Shown here: positions 24,431 through 33,045 of the stretch, piece by piece
How positions within the stretch are numbered: the first letter of the stretch is position 1
Layout: each line of letters starts with the position of its first letter
NCBI GenBank assembly: GCA_003135135.1
Contig: PLDK01000029.1
Coordinates: 20,711-84,710, forward strand
DNA from: Deltaproteobacteria bacterium
GTDB lineage: Bacteria > Desulfobacterota > Binatia > Binatales > Binataceae
Direction: 5' to 3'
Length of the DNA: 64,000 nucleotides
The notes under the pieces: model-generated
Told to the model about the DNA's origin: nothing
The model's input: the letters and a program-made list of their open reading frames with translations, nothing else
Database searches by the model: none
Made by a program: the position numbers and the translations under genes

Positions 24431-25737
24431 ATGAGCGCAAGCCTCGGGGCCGATGCGCCGGCTGCCGAATCGGCAAACGTCGAACCGGCGGCGCCCTCGC
24501 CGCTCAAGAGGGTCTCACTTTTCCATTACTCACCCGCCTTAATCTTCTTAGTCATCGTCGTTGCGGATATCACGCGACTGGCGGACCCGGACCTATGGGG
24601 TCACGTGCGATTCGGACAGGACGTGCTCGCGCAGCGCCACCTGATTTTTTACGATCGGTATTCGTATTCGGCGCCGGGACATCTGTGGCTCAACCATGAA
24701 TGGCTGAGCGAAGTCCTGATGGCCGCGATATACAACGCCTTCGGCACGGTCGGACTCAAGCTGATGAAGTTCGCCTGCTCGGCTGCGACGATCCTTTTCC
24801 TCGCGCTGGCATTGGAGGAAACCGAATCGCCGGCGCGCGTCCAGTTCGCAATCCTCATCGCCGCAAGCGCGCCCCTGGCTACCCACCTCCAGTTCAGACC
24901 TCGGATCTTCACCTTCGCCCTGATGAGTTCCATCCTCGCGATTCTTTCCCGCTACAACTACCGTGGCCGCGCCCCCGTGTGGCTCGCGATTCCGATTCTC
25001 GCGCTGTGGGCGAATCTGCATGGCGGCTTCATCATGGGGCTGGCCGCGCTGGGCACGTTCACCGCCGTGGTATTCGCTCAGGACCTGGCGGCGCGCCGCG
25101 GGATGCGGCGCGCGATGTGGCTGTTGGCAATCACCGCCGCTTCCACGATCGCGACGCTCGCGCGGCATACGGCGTTGGCGCTCAGGGCTCGTCGCGAGCG
25201 CTTGGGGTTGCCGGTGGCGCATGCGAAAGACCGCTCTCCAACGATAAATCAGTTGGCGGTCGCGGTTGCGGCGTTCGAGTTGCTGATCCTGACCGGGCTT
25301 TTCTCGAAAAAGATGGCGGCAGGCGATCCTTATCCGGTCGGCGCAATCTCTTACATGGGGAACATCGCTTGAGCGGCAACATCCTGGCCGACTTCCAATG
25401 GGGCGAGTACGTCATCTGGCACATGCCGCCCGCCAGCAAAGTATTCATCGACGGGCGCTACGACACCGTGTATCCGCCCAGGGTTATTGACTATTACCTG
25501 CCGTTCACCAACGGGGAAGCCGCCGGCAAAGAAATTCTGGTCAACTATCCGCACGATTTCGTCCTCGTTGGGCAAAAGAACGACCCCGCGTACAAACTGA
25601 TCGTCGCGCAACCCGGGTGGAAGCAGATCTATCGCGACGATTCCTGCATCCTGTTCGCCCGTGACACTTCGGCCGCGGCAAAGCTTGCGCCCATAATCGT
25701 TTCGGTCAAAGACACCCCTGGGAATTCTTTCCCTTGA
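24431..25737 (+). pseudogene. Frameshifted multi-pass membrane protein
   Basis: The first frame (24431-25372) encodes a membrane protein with DPDLWGHVRFGQDVLAQ, WLNHEWLSEVLMAAIY and LHGGFIMGLAALG, typical of a large family of about 500-550-residue multi-pass proteins of unknown (possibly glycosyltransferase) function. The conserved C-terminus (LSGNILADFQWGEYVIWHMP, SKVFIDGRYDTVYP) continues in another frame to 25737. Inserting one C near 25356 restores YMREHRLSGN, so a single-base deletion explains the break. The restored length of about 435 residues is short, and the middle (after STIATLA) looks deleted by perhaps 100 or more residues. Either true decay or a sequencing error plus deletion. 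Confidence 0.75.
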
Positions 25738-25750
25738 TTTCCCCGCCTTC

Positions 25751-25820
25751 GCGGCGGCGACCGTAGCAGCCCGCAAATCGCGATTTTATGTGCGATCTCG
25801 GCATTTCAGGTGATATGAAG
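25751..25820. repeat. Dispersed repeat, part A
   Basis: This matches 20360-20468 with a shorter middle, sharing GCGGCGAC, CGTAGCAG, CCCGCAA, GCGAT.TCGGCATTTCAGG and GAT.TGAAG. Confidence 0.6.
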
Positions 25821-25843
25821 TCTCCACGGCGGGATTACAGGGT

Positions 25844-27163
25844 GTGACAACAGAAGCAAAGGACATGAATCCCTGGCGGCATTCGATCGCGGATTACACC
25901 GATCGGCGCGTGCTGCTGATCCTGCCACTCGGCTTCGCCAGCGGCATCCCACTGCTGCTGACCTTTTCGACATTGTCGGCCTGGTTCGCCACCGCCGGCG
26001 TGAGCCGTGCCGCCATCGGCGCCTTCGCGCTGGTCGGCACACCGTATGCCTTCAAGTTCCTGTGGTCGCCGCTGATCGATCGGCTGCCGCCGCCAATTCC
26101 GCTTGGGCGACGGCGCGGCTGGGGCATTACGATTCAGCTCGCACTCATTGCCGCGACGCTCGCCCTGGGCTCTTGTCAACCAAAGTTCGATCTCGCGCTC
26201 ATGGGGGCGCTGGCGCTGCTGGTCGCATTCCTTTCGGCGAGCCAGGATGTCGTTATCGACGCGTATCGGGTCGAGATCCTCACGCCCGAGCAGCAAGGGC
26301 CCGGCGCCGCCATGATCCAGACCGGGTACCGGATCGCGATGCTGGTCTCGGGCGCCGGCGCGCTGATCGTTGCGGCCCGCTACGGTTGGTTTGCGGCTTA
26401 CGCCACGATGGCGGCGCTGCTGGGCGTGGGCATGCTCGTGTTCATCTTCGGGCCCGAGCCGCCGCCGCCGCCAGAGGCGGCGGCGCATATCGCAACCGGA
26501 GGATGGGATTCGATCCGCGATTGGCTCGCGACTGCGGTTACGGGGCCGTTCGCCGACTTCATGCGGCGGCCGAGGTGGCCGGCGATCGTCCTTTTCATCA
26601 TCGGTTACAAGCTCGGCGAAGCGATGGCGGGCGTGATGGCGATGCCGCTCTACATCTCGCTCGGTTACTCACTCAACGAGATCGCCGCCGTCTCCAAACT
26701 GGTCGGATTCTTCGCGACCGTTGTCGGTGCGCTGATCGGTGGCGTGGTGACCTCGAAGCTCGGCGTGATGCGCGCGCTCATACTGTTCGGGCTGCTCCAG
26801 TCGGCCGGCAATTTGTTCTATGTGCTGCAGGCAGTCGGCGGCCATCGGCTCGACTACCTCGCGCTGTGCGTCGCCGCCGAGAATCTGACGGGCGCGATGG
26901 CGGGCACCGCGCTGGTGGCCTATCTCTCCGGCCTATGCTCACCGGCGTTCACCGCGACTCAGTACGCGCTGCTCTCTTCACTGGCAGCGGTGGGGCGCAC
27001 GATGGTCGCGTCTTCGGGCGGCGTGCTGGCCGACAAGCTCGGTTGGGTGCCGTTCTTCATCCTCACGACGGTCGCGACGATCCCGGCGCTTGTGCTGCTG
27101 ATCTGGATCGCGCGGCGCGACGCCGGGCCCTTGGCTGGGAGCCGGAACACTACATTTGGGTGA
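25844..27163 (+). CDS. AmpG-like MFS permease
   Basis: A 439-residue major-facilitator protein with about 12 hydrophobic helices. The opening YTDRRVLLILPLGFASGIPLLLTFSTLSAW, the loop LIDRLPPPIPLGRRRGW, FLSASQDVVIDAYRVEILTPEQQG and the late AYLSGLCSPAFTATQYALLSSLAAVGRT are hallmarks of AmpG, the inner-membrane importer of anhydromuropeptides used in peptidoglycan recycling. Start GTG 25844; ATG 25865 (MNPWRHS) is an alternative. No ampD or ampC is nearby, so peptidoglycan recycling is inferred from family only. Confidence 0.85.
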   Translation: MTTEAKDMNPWRHSIADYTDRRVLLILPLGFASGIPLLLTFSTLSAWFATAGVSRAAIGAFALVGTPYAFKFLWSPLIDRLPPPIPLGRRRGWGITIQLALIAATLALGSCQPKFDLALMGALALLVAFLSASQDVVIDAYRVEILTPEQQGPGAAMIQTGYRIAMLVSGAGALIVAARYGWFAAYATMAALLGVGMLVFIFGPEPPPPPEAAAHIATGGWDSIRDWLATAVTGPFADFMRRPRWPAIVLFIIGYKLGEAMAGVMAMPLYISLGYSLNEIAAVSKLVGFFATVVGALIGGVVTSKLGVMRALILFGLLQSAGNLFYVLQAVGGHRLDYLALCVAAENLTGAMAGTALVAYLSGLCSPAFTATQYALLSSLAAVGRTMVASSGGVLADKLGWVPFFILTTVATIPALVLLIWIARRDAGPLAGSRNTTFG

Positions 27164-27194
27164 TCCGCACAGCCATTGAGCATCAGCGCGAATT

Positions 27195-27210
27195 TGTTAC
27201 ATAGATAACA
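27195..27210. promoter_or_regulatory. Candidate Crp/Fnr operator (TGTTA-N6-TAACA)
   Basis: A 16-bp inverted repeat with 5-bp arms and 6-bp spacer, the geometry of Crp/Fnr sites, lies 73 bases upstream of the first Crp/Fnr-type gene. It may serve autoregulation. Confidence 0.4.
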
Positions 27211-27283
27211 GAATTCGTCGAATGAAGTTTATGTCGCGCGCGTTATTCTGCTCGTGCATCAATCCGTCTGCTAGGGTGACTGG

Positions 27284-28030
27284 ATGCGCCCTGTTCGAGC
27301 ATCCGGTATCCGAAAACTGCGGGGCCTTAAAAATATCTCCTGGCTCACGGCGCGCCAGCTCGAAAGGCTGGCCAACGCGCTGACGGTCAGCACGGTCGAA
27401 AAACGCGGGATCATTTTCGACGAAAAACACTCACCCGATTCCGCATACATCTTGCTGGCAGGAGTGGCGCGAATCACCTGCCGCAATCGCAAGGGTCAGC
27501 GCACATTGGTGATCATGGTCGCGCCCGGCATGATCCCCGGCTTCCCGCCGCCAGTTCCCGGCATCAGTTACAATTTTCGCTGCGAAGCGGTTACCCCTTG
27601 TCATATAGGGGCGATTGACCTCGAGTCGTTCGTCGAAATATCGCTGGGAATCGCTTCGGCAGACTTCAAACGGATGGCGGCGAGCTACATGGGCCGCTGG
27701 GATTTGGTTCAATTGCGCTGCGCAAATTTCATGAACTGCACTTTGGAAGAGCGTTTGGCTCTGATTCTGCTCGAATTGAGCGAAAATTTCGGCGTCCCCG
27801 AGGGAAAATCGGTACGGCTAACAATGCCGGCCCGCCACCGGGATCTGGCTGAACTAGTCGGCGCCTCGCGGCCCCGAATCACCGAACATTTGAGTATGTT
27901 CGAGCGCAAGCATCTGATTTCGCGCGACAATCGTCAACTCCTTGTCAATCGCGATCGATTGGAAAGTTTTCTCGCGCAAACTCATATTTCTGGTGATGGC
28001 CAGGAATTCCGCAAAGCCGCCACCCGGTAG
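27284..28030 (+). CDS. Crp/Fnr-family transcriptional regulator 1
   Basis: A 248-residue regulator with a cupin-like sensor domain (about 20-130) and a winged HTH (about 165-235; RHRDLAELVGASRPRITEHLSMFERKHLISRDNRQL). The usual cyclic-nucleotide phosphate cassette (GE.......R.A) is not present; the region reads APGMIPGFPPPVPGISYNFRCEAVTPC. Three Cys (C66, C100, C106) are conserved in the paralog at 28333, suggesting a redox or metal signal in place of cAMP (inference). A Crp/Fnr-like palindrome lies in its upstream region. Confidence 0.85.
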   Translation: MRPVRASGIRKLRGLKNISWLTARQLERLANALTVSTVEKRGIIFDEKHSPDSAYILLAGVARITCRNRKGQRTLVIMVAPGMIPGFPPPVPGISYNFRCEAVTPCHIGAIDLESFVEISLGIASADFKRMAASYMGRWDLVQLRCANFMNCTLEERLALILLELSENFGVPEGKSVRLTMPARHRDLAELVGASRPRITEHLSMFERKHLISRDNRQLLVNRDRLESFLAQTHISGDGQEFRKAATR

Positions 28031-28332
28031 TTTGCCTTAACCGATATTTGCCGGCTGATTACGATGCGCCGGTTTCTCTGTTGCGCCGGGGTCTGTCCTT
28101 GCGCAGACCAGGCAAAGGCATGGGCAGGGCTTATTCGAGTCTATTTGTATTTAAGCTATGCTAATGTTATATTAGCTCCCAGAGCCGAGGTGCGCGAACC
28201 AGCTGTACCAGAACCAGCAGGTTCTTTAGAGCACCGAGCATTCGTTATGCGGGTAACATCGCGCTTCTCTTTTCGGCGCCACTGGAGTATGGTCAGCCCT
28301 CTTCCCGGTGCGGCTCTGCACGAGGTGCGATT
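28031..28332. other. Interval between the two Crp/Fnr genes
   Basis: 302 bases with a good promoter at 28145-28173 and no ORF. A partial inverted repeat CAGCTGTACCAGAACCAGCAGG lies near 28200-28220 (spans less than 25 bases, weak). Confidence 0.4.
28145..28173 (+). promoter_or_regulatory. Sigma70-like promoter of regulator 2
   Basis: TTGTAT (28145-28150) and TATATT (28168-28173) with a 17-base spacer. The leader to the start at 28333 is about 150 bases. Confidence 0.55.
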
Positions 28333-29091
28333 TTGAATGAAAGAACTACTTCCCGTGAAACCGACCTCGACAGACTGAGCAGGCTCAAGGCTCTGGCGTG
28401 GCTCTCTGCTCCTGAACTTGCGCTTCTCGTCAGCGCACTTGCGCTGGTCAATTATAAACGACACGCCGTCATTATGCGCGAGGCCGCGATGGCCCAGGAT
28501 GCTCACATCCTGTTAGCAGGAATCGCGCGTATCACCTGCTTGAACGCCCGCAATGAACGGGTCACGGTGGCGATGCTCGCGCCGGGACCAATCCCCGAAT
28601 TCCCTGCGCTGCCGCTTAGCCAGTCCGTTTTTCAGTGCGAGGCTTACAACGATTGCCGCGTCGGCACTGTCAGTTGGGATGATTTCGACGGCATTACCGC
28701 AAATGCTCACGAGTCCGCCTTCAAGCAATTCCATCGCAACGATTTGAAGCAGTGGTATCGCCTGCTGCTGCGCAGCTCGAGTTTCCTGAACCTTGGCCTG
28801 CACGAACGAATCGCCGTTGCGCTGCTGGAACTGTGCTCAGACTTTGGAATCGAGGAATCGCGCGGCACGCTGCTGCGCGTATCTTTCAGCCATAAGGATA
28901 TCGCCAACCTGGTCGGCGCCTCGCGGCCCAGAGTGACCGAGCATCTGGCACGATTGGAGCGCGAAAAGTTCGTCATTCGCCAGGGACGGCAGATGGTCGT
29001 GCAGGTGGCCAAGCTTTTCGATTCCATGAAGGATGTGCAAGCTGCCGCGCAGCTGACTGGTGCGCAAATAGCTGGTGCGCGTCAGAATTGA
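28333..29091 (+). CDS. Crp/Fnr-family transcriptional regulator 2 (paralog)
   Basis: A 252-residue paralog of the gene at 27284, with the same layout: sensor domain and C-terminal HTH (SHKDIANLVGASRPRVTEHLARLEREKFVIRQGRQM). The HTH recognition segment GASRPR(I/V)TEHL is identical or nearly so in both, so both may read the same DNA site. C69, C102 and C108 correspond to C66, C100 and C106 of regulator 1 (RITC, then C-x5-C). The nucleotide-binding cassette is again degenerate. The start is TTG 28333 (MNERTTSRETD). Its own promoter at 28145 allows separate expression. Confidence 0.85.
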   Translation: MNERTTSRETDLDRLSRLKALAWLSAPELALLVSALALVNYKRHAVIMREAAMAQDAHILLAGIARITCLNARNERVTVAMLAPGPIPEFPALPLSQSVFQCEAYNDCRVGTVSWDDFDGITANAHESAFKQFHRNDLKQWYRLLLRSSSFLNLGLHERIAVALLELCSDFGIEESRGTLLRVSFSHKDIANLVGASRPRVTEHLARLEREKFVIRQGRQMVVQVAKLFDSMKDVQAAAQLTGAQIAGARQN

Positions 29092-29216
29092 GTGACGACC
29101 ACCGACAAACAGGTGGCGGCTTAAAGGCGTACGATCCGAAATCGCTGACCGAGGGCGTCGCAAAAGGAATCGCAAGACTTGGCTCCGTGTGATCTGCGAG
29201 TTTACCGGGTGAAGCT

Positions 29217-29429
29217 TTGGAAACTGGCCCCAACTATGTACGGGTCGAGTTGATCGACGATCCAGCCGCGATTGCTGAGTTCGGGTTCGAAACCAGCTGC
29301 GAGGGCGACGACTTGATTTGCCGTCGCTGTGGCGATGCGAAGCTGTCAATCGCGGCGATCCTGGTTGTGCCGGCGGGAGGACACGCGCGATGGGCTCTGT
29401 GCTCCAAGTGTTTGCTCGATATGCCCTGA
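29217..29429 (+). CDS. Small CxxC-pair protein
   Basis: A 70-residue ORF beginning at a TTG. It contains one CRRC and one CSKC pair, 28 residues apart, consistent with a single zinc site, plus an acidic N-terminal half (VELIDDPAAIAEFGFETSCEGDD). The codon composition matches the neighbours. No family recognised. The start and expression are uncertain because there is no clear Shine-Dalgarno; an in-frame shorter product is not supported either. Confidence 0.45.
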   Translation: METGPNYVRVELIDDPAAIAEFGFETSCEGDDLICRRCGDAKLSIAAILVVPAGGHARWALCSKCLLDMP

Positions 29430-29516
29430 AGCAGCGCAGTCTCCGAACGGTTCAGATTTGAAAACTGAAATCTTTGTATCGTCAGTCAACCTCCAGGCAG
29501 AGTGCATCTTATCGAA

Positions 29517-29912
29517 ATGAAAACGGGATTTATCGGCAGTCGGAAAGTGATGCTCCTTGCAACGCTGCTCTTCGCAACTCTGGTGTCGGGTTGTTACGGC
29601 CCTGGCTGGGGAGGCGGGGGTTACGGCGGGGGTTACGGCGGAGGCGGCGGTTGGTGGGGTGGTGGGCCGGGCTACTACTCGAACAACGGCTATCGCGGCT
29701 GGGGCGGTGGCGGTCGGGATTACGGTGGAGGCAGAGGCGCATTTGGCGGCTCTGCTCCGGCTCACGACACCTTTGCCGCGAGCAGTCGCGGGCGCAGCAG
29801 CGTTGGCGGCGGAGGCGGTGGACATGCCAGCGGCGGCGGAGGCGGTGGACATGCCAGCGGTGGCGGAGGCGGTGGACACGGTGGTGGAGGAGGCAGCAGT
29901 CATGGCCGCTAA
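29517..29912 (+). CDS. Gly-rich lipoprotein
   Basis: A 131-residue protein (ATG 29517; GTG 29502 is possible). The signal MLLATLLFATLVSGC ends in a lipobox with Cys, so it is an exported lipoprotein. The mature part is almost entirely Gly/Tyr/Trp (GGGGYGGGYGG) and ends with repeated GGGGGHASGGGGG units. It resembles the C-terminal low-complexity tails of DUF3300 proteins, which commonly sit next to DUF2950 proteins. The DUF2950 gene follows after 22 bases, so the two are likely one operon. A disordered envelope or matrix role is plausible. Confidence 0.75.
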   Translation: MKTGFIGSRKVMLLATLLFATLVSGCYGPGWGGGGYGGGYGGGGGWWGGGPGYYSNNGYRGWGGGGRDYGGGRGAFGGSAPAHDTFAASSRGRSSVGGGGGGHASGGGGGGHASGGGGGGHGGGGGSSHGR

Positions 29913-29934
29913 TCGTCGATGGCAGGGAAAAGCA

Positions 29935-30915
29935 ATGCGTCAACCAATAGATGGTAATCGAATAAGCACGACCGGTCGGCTGGCTCTGTGGGTCTTGTCG
30001 GTCAGCCTCGTACTTGGCTTTGGGATCGTTCCGGCAGCCTTGGCGCAAGCGCCCGGCCAGAAGACCTTCGGTTCGGCTACGGAGGCGACCGACGCTTTCG
30101 CCGCAGCCGTACAGAATCACGATGAAACGGCGATGCTGGCGATTCTGGGCCCATCCGGACGCGACGTGATTTCGTCGGGCGATCCGGTCGCCGACAAGGA
30201 CAATCAGAATGCCTTTGTCGCCAAGTATCGTGCGTCGCATCAGTTTGCCAGCGCTCCCGATGGACTGACCTTCCTTTACATAGGCGACGAGAATTGGCCG
30301 ACTCCGATACCGCTGCAGCACAATCAATCGCAGTGGTACTTCGACACGGCTTACGGCAAGCAGGAAATTTTATATCGGCGGATCGGCTTCAATGAACTGG
30401 ACGTGATCAAAGTCTGCGCTGCGATCGCCGATGCCCAGCGAGACTATTTCAACGCGCTGCACGACGGCGCCTCGGAGCATCAATACGCCCAGAAGTTCCG
30501 CAGCACGGCGGGCACGCAGGACGGCTTATACTGGCAGGTCAAGGGTTCGCAGGGCGAAAGTCCTCTCGGTCCCCTGGTCGCGGAAGCGGCTAGCGAAGGC
30601 TATCAACACACCAGCCAGCCGCATCCCTTCCACGGCTACATGTACCGGTTGCTGACCAGTCAGGGAGCCAACGCGCCCGGTGGCGCCAAGAGCTATATCG
30701 TCGCGGGCAAGATGACCGGAGGATTCGCGCTGGTTGCCTATCCTGACAGCTATCGCGACTCCGGAGTGATGACTTTCATCGTCAACCAGGGCGGTCAGGT
30801 CTATCAAAAGGATTTGGGCCCCAATACCGCCCAGCTAGCCGGCGCGATGACGGCGTACGATCCGGATGCGACGTGGCAACCAGCGAGCAAAGCGACTGTT
30901 GCCGCGTCACAATAA
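29935..30915 (+). CDS. DUF2950-family exported protein
   Basis: A 326-residue protein with start ATG 29935, preceded by CAGGGAAA. The signal peptide is LALWVLSVSLVLGFGIVPAALAQ. The mature domain has DUF2950 features: FGSATEATDAFAAAVQNHDETAMLAILG, GDPVADKDNQNAFVAKY, IADAQRDYFNALHDG, GQYAQKF-type segments and HPFHGYMYRLLTSQG. Function of DUF2950 is unknown; it is usually found in the envelope of Proteobacteria and Acidobacteria-type bacteria. The ATG at 29902 in the same frame overlaps the preceding gene and has a poorer site. Confidence 0.85.
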   Translation: MRQPIDGNRISTTGRLALWVLSVSLVLGFGIVPAALAQAPGQKTFGSATEATDAFAAAVQNHDETAMLAILGPSGRDVISSGDPVADKDNQNAFVAKYRASHQFASAPDGLTFLYIGDENWPTPIPLQHNQSQWYFDTAYGKQEILYRRIGFNELDVIKVCAAIADAQRDYFNALHDGASEHQYAQKFRSTAGTQDGLYWQVKGSQGESPLGPLVAEAASEGYQHTSQPHPFHGYMYRLLTSQGANAPGGAKSYIVAGKMTGGFALVAYPDSYRDSGVMTFIVNQGGQVYQKDLGPNTAQLAGAMTAYDPDATWQPASKATVAASQ

Positions 30916-31023
30916 GCAAAGGATCGCGAGCTACCAGCCAAGCCGCATGCTGGCCCATAGTTCGTCGGAATTATCGAGCGCGAGCCGCGCTCGGATTGCC
31001 TTGGCCCACGACAGCGTCAAGCA

Positions 31024-31782
31024 TCACCATCCCTGTGGAGCGTCCGGGAACCAGCACAGACCGAGCAGGGAGTCGCCCCGGTTGCGGTTGACCGGGGCGA
31101 AGACCTCCCACTCTTCCGGTCGGACATCCATTTCGATTCTGGGATAGCCGATTGGTGTGCCACTGCCGACGCAAACGAAAGTCTCCGGATCGAAGTCATG
31201 GACGCCGTACGCTTGGGCGATGATCGCGCCAATTTCCCGCTGCCAGGGCGTCGGCCGGATGTGACGCTTTGGGACGTGCGTCGGATTGCTGGTCAAGGTG
31301 CGAAAGCTTGCAGGATGCGCCATGCGTCCGCAGCTCAATACGCGTGACCCGGACGCGAGGCCCGCGGCCATAAACGCACGCCGCTCGAGTTCACGGAATA
31401 GGCCGTGGCGCCGCAACCTGGCATCGACGCAACACATGCCCGCCAGCGCGACCGCCTGCTGCGCCGCGCGCGGCAGATCCATGATGCGCATCTCGCCTAA
31501 CGCAAAGCCTGCCAGTGCGCCGGCCGACGTTGCGGTCGCGATGAAGCGCAGCCGGGCAAGCGAGCGCTCGAGATACGCCTCGTTGGCTTCGCGATACGAC
31601 GCGCGGAACAGCGCCATGATGCGCGCGCGGGCTGGCTCTCCGAGAGTGCTCGTCGCTACGACCTCGAACTCTAAGTCTGCGATCCTGTCGCGCCCGGACA
31701 AATACTGACACTCCCGCGATAGCCTGAGCCGGAATTTCCGTTTTGGCTCACGGTTACTCGACGGGTTTAGGGCAAGCGGCAT
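31024..31782 (-). CDS. GNAT-like acyltransferase
   Basis: A 252-residue protein. Residues about 35-145 show the GNAT pattern: FEVVATSTLGEPARARIMALFRASY, a long strand GALAGFALGEMRIM, then VALAGMCCVDARLRRHGLFRELERRAF, where the R..G acetyl-CoA loop appears as RLRRHGLF. The rest includes THVPKRHIRPTPWQREIGAIIAQAYG, seen in some acyl-homoserine-lactone-synthase-like or N-acyl amino acid GNAT proteins. Substrate unknown. It is transcribed convergent with DUF2950 and divergent from the esterase lipoprotein at 31825 with only 42 bases between. Confidence 0.6.
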   Translation of the reverse strand: MPLALNPSSNREPKRKFRLRLSRECQYLSGRDRIADLEFEVVATSTLGEPARARIMALFRASYREANEAYLERSLARLRFIATATSAGALAGFALGEMRIMDLPRAAQQAVALAGMCCVDARLRRHGLFRELERRAFMAAGLASGSRVLSCGRMAHPASFRTLTSNPTHVPKRHIRPTPWQREIGAIIAQAYGVHDFDPETFVCVGSGTPIGYPRIEMDVRPEEWEVFAPVNRNRGDSLLGLCWFPDAPQGW

Positions 31783-31824
31783 CTCTTTTCAAGCGCGTGC
31801 TCCTTGATATGCTAAACCAGAGTC

Positions 31825-32871
31825 GTGAAGAGAATCATTTGCTTGGGCGTGATCGCCTGCCTGTTTTCATGCAGCAGCGCGGCCGGGCCGGCTGCGTCCG
31901 GGCCATTTGGCGATCCGTCAGCCGCGGTAATCTCGGAAGTCAAACCCAATTGCGGCACAGGTGAGTTGATCGGTCCGTGGAAGGACGCGGACCGCATCGA
32001 CCGCTACGCTTGCCTCTACCAGCCCAAATCCGCAGGCGCAAATCGCAAGCTGCCAATGATCGTTTACTTGCATCCGTCGCTGTTTTCGGCCGGATGGATT
32101 ACTCAGACCAATATACTTGACCTCCAAAATTCCGTCTCACTCACCGATGATCCGAACAACGTCGGATACATCGTGTTGGCTCCCGAGGGGCGCAAGACGA
32201 CGCACTACTACCCGTTTCCGGACAACACGGGAGTTGGGTGGGATAATTGGTATCGCCAGTTGAACCCAGGCGGTGACGTAAAGATCGGAGACACCACCTG
32301 GCGTGAAAATGCGGATGCGGCCGCGATCGATCATTTCATTGCAGCCGAGCTCGCGACCGGCAACGTCGATGCCGCCCGCATTTACGTCTCCGGATGGTCC
32401 AACGGAGCCGCGATGGGTCTTCTGTATGCGGTGAATCGTCCGAACATCGCGGCGGCGGCGGTTTATTCGGGACCCGATCCGTTCGGCGCCTTCGACGATC
32501 CTTGTCAGCAGCGGCCGGTCGCCGGACCGCCCGGCAATAACGCGCAGCTTCAAATCTTCAATCCGGCCGCGCGAGTCATGCATATCCATAACAGCTGCGA
32601 CGTCGGCGGCATCTGTCCCAATGACGAGCGGCTGGCGACCGAATTAAACGCAGCCGGAGTAGTTGTCGATGACGTGATACTCGACGATCACCATCGCCGG
32701 GTTCACTCATGTACCGATTCGTGCGGAACTGATCCAAAGGCTCCCGATAAATCAACCGCCAGTATTATGGGATCGCTGATTGGCCTTGGTAATCACATGC
32801 GATGGCCCAAAGAATCGACGACTGCGATGCTGGACTTTTTCCGGCAGCATCCGCTGAAGCCTACGCCCTAG
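31825..32871 (+). CDS. Secreted esterase-type lipoprotein (PHB depolymerase-like)
   Basis: A 348-residue protein (start GTG 31825) with a lipoprotein signal, IICLGVIACLFSC. The alpha/beta-hydrolase fold is visible: LPMIVYLHPSLF, IVLAPEGRKTTHYYPFPDN, and the nucleophile elbow GWSNGAAMG (Ser), as in LpqC/PHB-depolymerase and feruloyl esterases. IHNSCDVGG may include the Asp, and a late HRRVHSC holds a His; several Cys pairs suggest disulfides. Probably an outer-membrane or periplasmic esterase of polymer or ester substrates, not specified by sequence. Confidence 0.75.
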   Translation: MKRIICLGVIACLFSCSSAAGPAASGPFGDPSAAVISEVKPNCGTGELIGPWKDADRIDRYACLYQPKSAGANRKLPMIVYLHPSLFSAGWITQTNILDLQNSVSLTDDPNNVGYIVLAPEGRKTTHYYPFPDNTGVGWDNWYRQLNPGGDVKIGDTTWRENADAAAIDHFIAAELATGNVDAARIYVSGWSNGAAMGLLYAVNRPNIAAAAVYSGPDPFGAFDDPCQQRPVAGPPGNNAQLQIFNPAARVMHIHNSCDVGGICPNDERLATELNAAGVVVDDVILDDHHRRVHSCTDSCGTDPKAPDKSTASIMGSLIGLGNHMRWPKESTTAMLDFFRQHPLKPTP

Positions 32872-32874
32872 GAG

Positions 32875-33031
32875 ACCGCGCGCGACAGCGGAGCGCGGCC
32901 TTAACGGTGGGTGCAGGGCTCAGCCCTGCTCACCCGTGCCTGTTGGCTCTTCCATCGCGTAGTCGCGAAAAGATGCGCTGCGCAGATTTTCGCGTCTTCT
33001 CACTACTGGGTGCAGGGGTCACCCCTGCCAC
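32875..33031. repeat. Dispersed palindromic repeat region
   Basis: 32875-32930 is similar to 21734-21790 (GCGCGCGACA.CGGAGCGCGGC.TTAACGGTGG). A second palindrome, GTGCAGGGGTCACCCCTGCC, is at 33010-33029. It lies between the convergent esterase and hldD genes. Confidence 0.8.
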
Positions 33032-33045
33032 GGTGGGTTTCGCAT

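Noticed and set aside
29346..29903. Minus-strand Ala/Ser/Thr-rich frame over the Gly-rich gene
   Set aside because: Antisense of Gly codons; no start signal and no signal peptide, while the plus strand has a clear lipoprotein signal.
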